Source: Bacillota bacterium
GTDB taxonomy: Bacteria > Bacillota > Clostridia > Acetivibrionales > DSM-1351
Assembly (NCBI GenBank): GCA_023398105.1
Contig: JAEWST010000062.1
Coordinates: 1-24,502, forward strand
Direction: 5' to 3'
Length of the DNA stretch: 24,502 nucleotides
In this document: piece by piece, positions 15,273 through 21,567 of the stretch
Numbering within the stretch: position 1 is the stretch's first letter
How the letters are laid out: every line of letters starts with the position of its first letter
Made by a program: the position numbers and the translations under genes
The notes under the pieces: generated by a model
Told to the model about the DNA's origin: nothing
The model's database searches: none
Seen by the model: the letters and a program-made list of their open reading frames with translations, nothing else

Positions 15273-15341
15273 TTGAATACACTGCTTAAAGCCTAGTAAT
15301 ATCAGGTGTAGTAGCAACATCAAATGAAAAGTTAAATAATT
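15273..15341. repeat. 69-bp direct repeat, copy 1 (downstream of ATPase)
   Basis: It matches 18208-18276 in the same orientation with four differences in 69 bases, all transitions. Weaker similarity extends about 30 bases further left. On the minus strand it reads as a short frame ending TPDITRL and a stop. The two copies bracket the ATPase gene. Confidence 0.9.
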
Positions 15342-15472
15342 TCATAACACGTATAGTGAATATGAAAAGGCGGCAAAGACACTTCAATGAACCCTTACTA
15401 ATTCAAGCAATTAAAATATATCATACTAACTTTTATCCTTCAATCGAAATTAGAAAATACTACTCATAGCAA

Positions 15473-15515
15473 ACTCGAAAGTACACAATGTAAGCACCAA
15501 CTATACTTTCGAGTT
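15473..15515. repeat. Hairpin repeat element, copy after the ATPase
   Basis: Arms ACTCGAAAGT (15473-15482) and ACTTTCGAGT (15505-15514) pair perfectly around a 22-base loop. The outer arm overlaps the ATPase stop codon. It is related to 8970-9012 after uppS (34 of 43 identical). Confidence 0.75.
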
Positions 15516-17904
15516 ATTTATCTATTTTCATTGCTCTCATCGCATTAATTATTGCTATTAATGCAACTCCAACATCAGCAAAAACAGCCTCCCACATAGT
15601 AGCTAATCCAAAGGTTCCAAGTATTAACACTAAAATTTTAACACCTAATGCAAATACAATGTTTTGCCATACTATACTTCTTGTTTTCCTTGCAACTTTT
15701 ATTGCTGAAACAATTTTTGAGGGTTCATCTGTCATTAATACCACATCAGCCGCCTCTATTGCAGCATCTGAGCCTAAGCCTCCCATTGCAACCCCTACAT
15801 CAGCTCTTGCCAATACTGGTGCATCATTTATGCCATCACCAACAAAAATAACTTTGCCCTTTGTCATCTTTTGATCAAATATTAATTCTAACTTTTCCAC
15901 CTTTTGGTGTGGTAATAATTCAGTATATACTTTCTCTATTCCTATACTTTTAGCAATGGCTTTTCCAACTGAAGCACTATCCCCTGTCAGCATAGCTATA
16001 TTTTTAATTCCCATTTCTCTAAGGGAAGCAATGGCATTCCTAGCATCCTGCTTAACTTCATCAGAAATAACTATATTTCCTGCATATTCTCCATCTACAG
16101 CAATATATACCACTGTACCTGTTACAAGGCAATCTGATACCTCAATATTTTCTTTTTTCATTAGTCTAATGTTACCAACAGATACCTTCTTATTTTCAAT
16201 AACTGAATTAATTCCATAGCCTGATATTTCATTGTAATCTTTTATATCAGCTTTATTTATCTCTTTACCATAGGCTCTCATTATTGAGATTGCGATAGGG
16301 TGGTTAGAGTATGATTCTGATAAAGCAGCAAGCTTCAAAAGCTCTTCTTCACTAATTTTTCCCAAAGCATTAATCTTTGTAACATTAAAGGTTCCTTTTG
16401 TTAAAGTTCCAGTCTTATCAAATACAATTGTATCTACATCATTAAGTGCTTCAAGATAATTGCTACCCTTTACAAGAATACCGTTCCTTGAGGCTCCACC
16501 TATACCTCCAAAAAAGCTCAATGGTATTGATACAACCAGTGCACAAGGACATGATACAACTAAAAATACTAATGCTCTGTGAATCCATTCTCCAAAAGTA
16601 GCATTTTGAATAATCAATGGTGGTAAAAAAGCCAGAACGACGGCAGATAAAACTACTATTGGTGTATAGTACTTTGCAAATTTAGTAATAAAATTCTCAG
16701 TTGGTGCTTTTCTACTGCTGGCATTTTGAACCAGGTCAAGAATTTTGGACACTGTGGTTTCTCCAAATTCCTTTGTAACTTCAATGGTTAAAACGCCGCT
16801 GTTATTAATATAACCTGCTAAAACCTCATTTCCTGATTCAATCTCCCTTGGTACTGATTCTCCTGTTAATGCAGATGTATCAACCATTGATTTCCCTTCA
16901 ATTACATTTCCATCAAGGGGAATTCTTTCACCCGGCTTAACTATTATAATGCTTCCAACCTCAACCTCTTCGGGAGCTACTCTCTTTATTTCACTATCAA
17001 CCTTTATATTAGCAAAATCAGGTCTTATATCCATTAGTGCTGTAATGGATTTTCTTGAACGGTCAACGGCATAATCTTGAAAAAATTCACCTACTTGATA
17101 AAAGAGCATTACTGCTACACCCTCTGGAAACTCTTTAATAGAAAATGCTCCTATAGTAGCAACTGCCATCAAAAAGTTTTCATCAAAAACTTGCCCTCTT
17201 ATAATGTTTTTAACTGCGTTTATCAGAACCTCCAAACCTACAAATAAATAACTAATTAAAAACAACGAGAATTCAACCCAAAACGGCACTTTTAAAAGCA
17301 ACGCCATACTAAAAAAAACAACACTGCTTCCAAAACAAACTATCTTTTTAACATTATCCTTTTTACCATAATTATAGTTATGTTCTTTATACTTATCCTG
17401 CTCATCATGATGATGCCCATATACACGTTCAGTACTCATATCCTCAGCTATTATTTCTATTCCAGGTTCCATACTCTTGGCTACTTTTATAGCAGCTTCT
17501 GTTACTTCCTTCATTCCATATTTCTCATTAAATTCTAATATTAATTTATTGGTAACAAAATCCATCCTTGCGTCCTTGATACCATCAATTTTATTAATTT
17601 CTTTTTCAATTTTTGCAGCACAATTAGAACAACCTAGGCCCATTACCATAAAAACCTTTTGTGTCTTTTTTTCTACAACCTTTTCTTTTATAATAACGCT
17701 TGGCTCTAATCTTAGTATTAAGATATTTACCTGTTCTAGTATTTCATCTATTTTCTCTATATGTCCAATTTCAATGGTTAGTGTCTTTGACATAAAATTT
17801 AATGATGCAGAATTTACATTCGAAATCCGTGATACTTTCTCTTCTATTTTGTTAGCACATTGAGCACAATTTAACCCTTCTAATACAATCTCTTTTTTAA
17901 TCAT
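15514..17904 (-). CDS. cadA: P1B-2-type heavy-metal ATPase (Zn2+/Cd2+/Pb2+ exporter)
   Basis: The 796-residue pump exports divalent soft metals with ATP. Two N-terminal heavy-metal-associated domains carry GLNCAQC (Cys13, Cys16) and GLGCSNC (Cys92, Cys95), followed by a His-rich stretch GHHHDEQD. Further on are TGES (347-350), CPC in SCPCALVVSIP (452-454), the phosphorylation site DKTGT (Asp496), SNHP (533-536) and GDGINDAP. Lys756 in the seventh and Asp777 in the eighth membrane segment (GVKILVL, DVGVAL) match the P1B-2 metal-site residues and argue against copper. The ATG at 17904 follows GAGGGGA. Its strong promoter has an ArsR/SmtB-like operator at the start site, but no sensor gene is nearby. 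The gene lies between two 69-bp direct repeats. Confidence 0.96.
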   Translation of the reverse strand: MIKKEIVLEGLNCAQCANKIEEKVSRISNVNSASLNFMSKTLTIEIGHIEKIDEILEQVNILILRLEPSVIIKEKVVEKKTQKVFMVMGLGCSNCAAKIEKEINKIDGIKDARMDFVTNKLILEFNEKYGMKEVTEAAIKVAKSMEPGIEIIAEDMSTERVYGHHHDEQDKYKEHNYNYGKKDNVKKIVCFGSSVVFFSMALLLKVPFWVEFSLFLISYLFVGLEVLINAVKNIIRGQVFDENFLMAVATIGAFSIKEFPEGVAVMLFYQVGEFFQDYAVDRSRKSITALMDIRPDFANIKVDSEIKRVAPEEVEVGSIIIVKPGERIPLDGNVIEGKSMVDTSALTGESVPREIESGNEVLAGYINNSGVLTIEVTKEFGETTVSKILDLVQNASSRKAPTENFITKFAKYYTPIVVLSAVVLAFLPPLIIQNATFGEWIHRALVFLVVSCPCALVVSIPLSFFGGIGGASRNGILVKGSNYLEALNDVDTIVFDKTGTLTKGTFNVTKINALGKISEEELLKLAALSESYSNHPIAISIMRAYGKEINKADIKDYNEISGYGINSVIENKKVSVGNIRLMKKENIEVSDCLVTGTVVYIAVDGEYAGNIVISDEVKQDARNAIASLREMGIKNIAMLTGDSASVGKAIAKSIGIEKVYTELLPHQKVEKLELIFDQKMTKGKVIFVGDGINDAPVLARADVGVAMGGLGSDAAIEAADVVLMTDEPSKIVSAIKVARKTRSIVWQNIVFALGVKILVLILGTFGLATMWEAVFADVGVALIAIINAMRAMKIDK

Positions 17905-18131
17905 TTTAATCCCCTCTTAAATCTATTTATCTTTCTACACTAAAATGAACAATGCCTTAATCGAAGATATGCTTAATAATCTCATAATTCATTGATTAAT
18001 ACACTATTAAATCAAGAAAGTTTTCTTTTACAGCATATGTAATAACCTTAAGTTCTTCTACGTGTGTAAAACTGAAACATACTTAAATAATTATATTATT
18101 ATATGGGACTTCATCGTTTTATTATGAATGC

Positions 18132-18147
18132 ATGAGCATATGTTCAT
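18132..18147. promoter_or_regulatory. ArsR/SmtB-type operator for the metal ATPase
   Basis: The 16-bp imperfect palindrome ATGAGCATATGTTCAT (minus strand ATGAACATATGCTCAT) has one mismatched pair and matches the TGAA-N6-TTCA type of site used by SmtB/CzrA-like metal sensors. It overlaps the predicted start site, so binding would repress until metal is present. Confidence 0.65.
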
Positions 18148-18151
18148 ATAT

Positions 18152-18180
18152 ATTATATTAGTAATAAGTAAAAGAGTCAA
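18152..18180 (-). promoter_or_regulatory. Promoter of the metal ATPase
   Basis: On the minus strand TTGACT (18180-18175) and a consensus TATAAT (18157-18152) are separated by exactly 17 bases. Transcription would begin near 18145, within the operator. Confidence 0.8.
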
Positions 18181-18207
18181 CATATTTTTATTACTAAAGC
18201 TTCGCAG

Positions 18208-18276
18208 TTGAATGTACTGCTTAAAGCCTAGTAATATCAGGTGTGGTAGCAATATCAAATGAAAAGTTAAATAATT
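18208..18276. repeat. 69-bp direct repeat, copy 2 (upstream of ATPase)
   Basis: Second copy of 15273-15341, same orientation, four transitions apart. It lies 28 bases upstream of the ATPase -35 box. The short minus-strand frame of copy 1 has no start codon here. Confidence 0.9.
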
Positions 18277-18306
18277 ATAATACTTTATTTCTATATTTAT
18301 ACAGTA

Positions 18307-18312
18307 TATAAT
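18307..18312 (+). promoter_or_regulatory. Possible -10 box for the dockerin gene
   Basis: TATAAT with a poor -35 (TTATTT) 16 bases upstream. The start codon lies about 100 bases downstream. The AT-rich context makes this weak. Confidence 0.3.
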
Positions 18313-18409
18313 ATTATTGTGTTCTTTAACTTTATTGTCGTAACTATAAAATTTTTGGGGGAAAATTTTAGCTGTTGTGAAATCTTTTTATTTTAAAGGA
18401 GGGTGTTAT

Positions 18410-19690
18410 ATGTTTAAAACTAGTTCTACAGTTAGTAAGGTATCATTTTTAGTAATACTTATAAGTATTATGGTTTTAGCGTTTATGACTGTGCAAATAT
18501 CGGCTGCTGGTGCAAGTAAATATGGAGATGTGAATATGGATGATGTAGTTGATGCAGTGGATTTAGCAGCAATGAAGTCTTATCTCTTAGGAAAAATAAC
18601 TAGTTTGCCAAATCCAGAAGCTGCAGATGTTAATGGTGATGGTTCAGCTGATGCACTTGATTTCGCTGAAATGAAAAAATATCTTCTTGGTATGATTACA
18701 GTTTTTCCTGCTGATAAACCTGATGATGTAAGTGACAAGATTCTCGTTCCACACAGTTCATGGGCATGTGGAATGGCTAACGGAATACCAAAGCCTGAAA
18801 AAGGTGTACTTGTTTTTGAAACTACAATGAAGCTTCAAAATAGCTATGATTTAGGAAAAACTCAATATGGAATGAGAAAAGCTTATGTAATACAAAGCAG
18901 TGCAATTAGCTCTTCCAAATTTAATGGTACTGTACAGTCTGGAGGGCTTGACTTCCAGTTAGAACTTTCAAATGGTGTAATAGAAATTGAGCAATGGATA
19001 ATGATTAAGGCTAATGATGGAAGTTACATATTCTTAAGAAGTGCTGGAACTGGTATAAATCAAAATGATGTGAGAATGGTATTCGACTTCGAAGCTCCAA
19101 ACTCAAGCTCAAGTAACTGGCTAAACTCTGGTAAATTTGTTGGCAGACGTGTTGTAGACTCAGCAGCTGGAACAATTAAAATAAGTGTTTATGACGTATC
19201 AAGTGTTAACTTTACTGCAGACACAACAAATTCAGTAAAAGTAACTAAACCTACTGATATGCCATATCAGCCATGGGACTATAGAGTAGCATCGAATGAA
19301 AGAAATGGCAATAAGTTAATAACAGAGCAAGTTGCCTTAGGAGGAAGTCAATCAGTTGGAGCAACTAAAAATGGTAGAAATAGAAATGTTATTCCTATAA
19401 CTGGTGGAACTGTAACTGGTAATATAACAGCTAAGATAATAGCAGCTGGTGCTGATTATCAAAACCTATCCAATCCAATGACTATTGATGCTAAATATCT
19501 TTGGGAAACTAATGACGGAGAAATCATTATTGTTAGAAATGGTGGGCAATTTGGGTCTCTAGTACCTATATTTGAGGTTAGAGCAGACAGTAAATATTCA
19601 TACTTGAACCAAAAGTTATATTTAAGCTCCAATCCAGGTGGCGGTGCAGGTGGTGGTGTTTCAATTACATTCTATGAAAGTATAAAATAA
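18410..19690 (+). CDS. Secreted dockerin protein with two DUF3237-like domains
   Basis: This 426-residue protein has a signal peptide (residues 1 to about 33). A type I dockerin follows at the N-terminal end (about 38-96), with two EF-hand-like calcium loops: DVNMDDVVDAVD then MKSYLLG, and DVNGDGSADALD then MKKYLLG. The cohesin-recognition pairs are Ala-Val and Ala-Leu, as in mesophilic clostridia. Two related domains follow (about 135-264 and 305-424). The second matches DUF3237 (GRNRNVIPITGGTVTG, YLWETNDGEIIIVRNGG, FEVRADSKYSYLNQ); the first shows the same order in diverged form (ANDGSYIFLRSAGTG, NWLNSGKFVGRR). It would be attached to a cellulosome by cohesin binding. DUF3237 has no established activity, so the role is unknown. 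The start ATG follows AAAGGAGGG. A strong terminator follows. Confidence 0.9.
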   Translation: MFKTSSTVSKVSFLVILISIMVLAFMTVQISAAGASKYGDVNMDDVVDAVDLAAMKSYLLGKITSLPNPEAADVNGDGSADALDFAEMKKYLLGMITVFPADKPDDVSDKILVPHSSWACGMANGIPKPEKGVLVFETTMKLQNSYDLGKTQYGMRKAYVIQSSAISSSKFNGTVQSGGLDFQLELSNGVIEIEQWIMIKANDGSYIFLRSAGTGINQNDVRMVFDFEAPNSSSSNWLNSGKFVGRRVVDSAAGTIKISVYDVSSVNFTADTTNSVKVTKPTDMPYQPWDYRVASNERNGNKLITEQVALGGSQSVGATKNGRNRNVIPITGGTVTGNITAKIIAAGADYQNLSNPMTIDAKYLWETNDGEIIIVRNGGQFGSLVPIFEVRADSKYSYLNQKLYLSSNPGGGAGGGVSITFYESIK

Positions 19691-19718
19691 TTATATTCTG
19701 TTTTAACTTGATATTTTT

Positions 19719-19767
19719 AAAATTACCAATTTTATTCATTAACTTGAATAAAATTGGTAATTTTTTT
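19719..19767. terminator. Bidirectional terminator between dockerin and hydrolase genes
   Basis: A perfect 20-bp stem (19719-19738 with 19745-19764) and a 6-base loop. The plus-strand end runs into seven T, and the minus-strand end has TTTT. It serves the dockerin gene on the plus strand and the hydrolase on the minus strand. Confidence 0.85.
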
Positions 19768-19769
19768 AT

Positions 19770-20651
19770 CTATTCTAAAAGAAAATTAATAATCTCATTG
19801 TTTGTTATTTCAGGTTGCTCATGATTTAGTGCATGACCTGCTTTGGGAACTATCTTATATTTATATTCTCCATCATTTAATATCTTAATAAACTCGTCTC
19901 TCTTTTTTACCATATGTCCGCCAATCAGAAAATAAAGCTTGTCTTTAACTGTAACACCCTTATCCCTATCATATTTTTCAAGCGTATGGACAAACATAGC
20001 CTTACGATTATGACTTTTCATAAGCAAAACTAAATGTTGTGAAATTTCAGGATACCTTTCGATAAAATTAGATTCAGGCGAACAAAGTTTTGATAATACT
20101 TTTAGCATATTACTGTTGGTAGGAAACAATATCTCTGGAAACATCATTCCCAAAGTACTTATCATACTTTTAAAAGGATTTGATATTATTCCACCTTCAA
20201 TACAAACAGCCTTATTTATTCTATTACTTTCCTTTGTTGTGCAATTGAACACAATGGCCGCACCATTTGAGACACCTGCAATATTAAATTTTTTAAGCTG
20301 GAAATAATCTGCAATCTCATTAATCCATAGCTGCTGGTTGAAATATTTCCTTTCAAACTTTTCATTTGGTATACTTTTTCCTGGCCCTCCAAGAGTATCT
20401 ACAGAAATACAAAAAAAGTTTTCTGATAGTTCACTTATGTTGGGAGCCCACATAACAGCAGAATTATCTCCTACTCCATGAAATAACATTAACGGTGGAT
20501 TTTCTGTTTTTCCAGTTAATATACAGTGAGTTTTCCCAAAAGATGTGTGAACGTCTTTTTCTACAAATTCAACACCCCACAATTTAAGCAATTCATTATA
20601 AGACTTTAGAACATTATTCATACACTTCTGATTTTTGAATGCTTTTATCAT
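19770..20651 (-). CDS. Alpha/beta hydrolase
   Basis: The 293-residue protein has the alpha/beta-hydrolase pattern: LMLFHGVGDN (oxyanion loop, residues 55-63), then VDTLGGPGKS, the nucleophile elbow GVSNGA with Ser128, and a late His273 in KAGHALNHE. The loop that normally supplies the acid reads LIGGHMVKKRDEF, with His246 where an Asp is usual, so the acid may come from a neighbouring residue or be missing. There is no signal peptide, so it is cytoplasmic. The substrate is unknown. The ATG at 20651 follows GGGGGTAG. A truncated TetR regulator lies 15 bases upstream in the same direction; such pairs are often regulator and target, suggesting this gene has lost its control. Confidence 0.85.
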   Translation of the reverse strand: MIKAFKNQKCMNNVLKSYNELLKLWGVEFVEKDVHTSFGKTHCILTGKTENPPLMLFHGVGDNSAVMWAPNISELSENFFCISVDTLGGPGKSIPNEKFERKYFNQQLWINEIADYFQLKKFNIAGVSNGAAIVFNCTTKESNRINKAVCIEGGIISNPFKSMISTLGMMFPEILFPTNSNMLKVLSKLCSPESNFIERYPEISQHLVLLMKSHNRKAMFVHTLEKYDRDKGVTVKDKLYFLIGGHMVKKRDEFIKILNDGEYKYKIVPKAGHALNHEQPEITNNEIINFLLE

Positions 20652-20666
20652 TATACTACCCCCTGT

Positions 20667-20903
20667 TTAAATTTGTTTTTTATAATTAGCCAAAAAACAT
20701 TTTACATGCCTTGTAACATTTCGGTATATTTCGTCTCTGATTTCCTCTGTAATCAATCCTGTAACAAGATATCTATGAAAAAAATATACAATTGGTGCAT
20801 AGTATTCCATGACCATGTACTCTACATCAGCGTCCTTTAGGAAGCCGATCCTAATCAACCATTCAAATATAACCCGTTGCCCTGGTATATATGTTTTTGT
20901 TAC
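20667..20903 (-). pseudogene. TetR-family regulator, 5'-truncated remnant
   Basis: The open stretch encodes about 79 residues reading PGQRVIFEWLIRIGFLKDAD, then VMEYYAPIVYFFHRYLVTG and a basic end (NVTRHVKCFLANYKK). It looks like the C-terminal ligand/dimerisation half of a TetR-type repressor. The helix-turn-helix half is missing: a TAA at 20904-20906 closes the frame, and just beyond it is the end of an unrelated gene. A short in-frame TTG could start 63 residues but has no good Shine-Dalgarno. I therefore call it a remnant of a repressor that once preceded the hydrolase. The TetR assignment rests on pattern only. Confidence 0.65.
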
Positions 20904-20913
20904 TTATGTATGC

Positions 20914-21504
20914 TTACTTCTTGTCATTATTGTTTTTATTGGTATGTTCTATCCCAAGTTCGATTTCTTTCAGTACATCAGGTGACCTATCAGAAAATTT
21001 TACTTTCATTTTCCCTAAAATCTCAAAAGATTTCAAACCTCCAATTCCACCCAATGCACATGCCAAGTTAATAATTTCATCATCTGACAAGTTCTCTAAT
21101 TCTAAAAGTGTCTCCAATAAAGCAATTCCTTCCTCATTTTGAAGCAATCCTATGATATATATTGCTGAATCTCTTAAGCGCCTTATATTCAGTATACTTT
21201 TAATCTTATGTAAAAAGTAGCTAACATCTTTCTTTCCCAATATTGTTAATGCTTCTAAAATCTCTTGTGTCAAAACTGCTTCAAAAATTTCCGGATCATA
21301 ATTTTCATAAAATTCATATTCAATATCTCCAATCTCTTTTTCCGTTGGTGGAAATATTAATAAATCAAGCAAAACATCAATGGAATTTATATTCAGGGTT
21401 TTATGCCAGCAGTTTATTTGCTCGTCCCTAGATTCTCTGGTTTCATTGGGAGCTATAGGAGCTGCAAGCTTTGACAAAATGCTGATATATTCACTTCTAT
21501 TCAC
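20914..21504 (-). CDS. HEAT-repeat-like protein downstream of the SLH protein (possible immunity protein)
   Basis: The 196-residue, mostly helical acidic protein is not assigned to a named family. Residues about 85-190 show helical pairs with spacing like HEAT/PBS-lyase repeats (QEILEALTILGKKD, LRDSAIYIIGLLQNEEGIAL, DEIINLACALGGIGGLKSF). It has no signal peptide or membrane segment, so it should be cytoplasmic. The likely start is the GTG at 21504, eleven bases after GGAGG; a TTG at 21531 would add nine residues. It begins 63 bases after the stop of the large SLH protein, on the same strand. Polymorphic toxin loci often have a small cytoplasmic immunity gene in exactly this place, some with helical-repeat folds, but no direct evidence ties it to that role. 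Confidence 0.7.
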   Translation of the reverse strand: MNRSEYISILSKLAAPIAPNETRESRDEQINCWHKTLNINSIDVLLDLLIFPPTEKEIGDIEYEFYENYDPEIFEAVLTQEILEALTILGKKDVSYFLHKIKSILNIRRLRDSAIYIIGLLQNEEGIALLETLLELENLSDDEIINLACALGGIGGLKSFEILGKMKVKFSDRSPDVLKEIELGIEHTNKNNNDKK

Positions 21505-21567
21505 TATCTTAGATCCCTCCAATCGCGTCAATCTCTTCAGTATTTTTTAGTTTTTATTTATTTTTTG

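Larger units (their letters stand above)
15087..15513. other. Intergenic region between MATE and ATPase genes
   Basis: This 427-base spacer holds the MATE promoter and palindrome (15144-15178), the first copy of the 69-bp repeat (15273-15341) and the hairpin element after the ATPase stop (15473-15515). A 19-codon minus-strand frame (15286-15345) spans the repeat but lacks a ribosome-binding site. Confidence 0.7.
17905..18409. other. Divergent intergenic region between ATPase and dockerin genes
   Basis: It contains the ATPase promoter and operator (18132-18180), a 5' leader of about 240 bases for the ATPase with no recognisable element, copy 2 of the 69-bp repeat, and a possible promoter for the plus-strand dockerin gene (TATAAT at 18307-18312, weak -35). 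Confidence 0.7.

Noticed and set aside
15286..15345. 19-codon minus-strand gene in repeat copy 1
   Set aside because: No Shine-Dalgarno, and the other repeat copy lacks the start codon; kept only as a note on the repeat's origin.
15273..18276. Composite transposon carrying the ATPase
   Set aside because: No transposase and no inverted ends; only direct repeats are present.
18348..18369. AAAATTTT hairpin upstream of the dockerin gene as a terminator or switch
   Set aside because: The arms are a self-complementary AT run that arises easily by chance, with no T-run or aptamer-like sequence around it.
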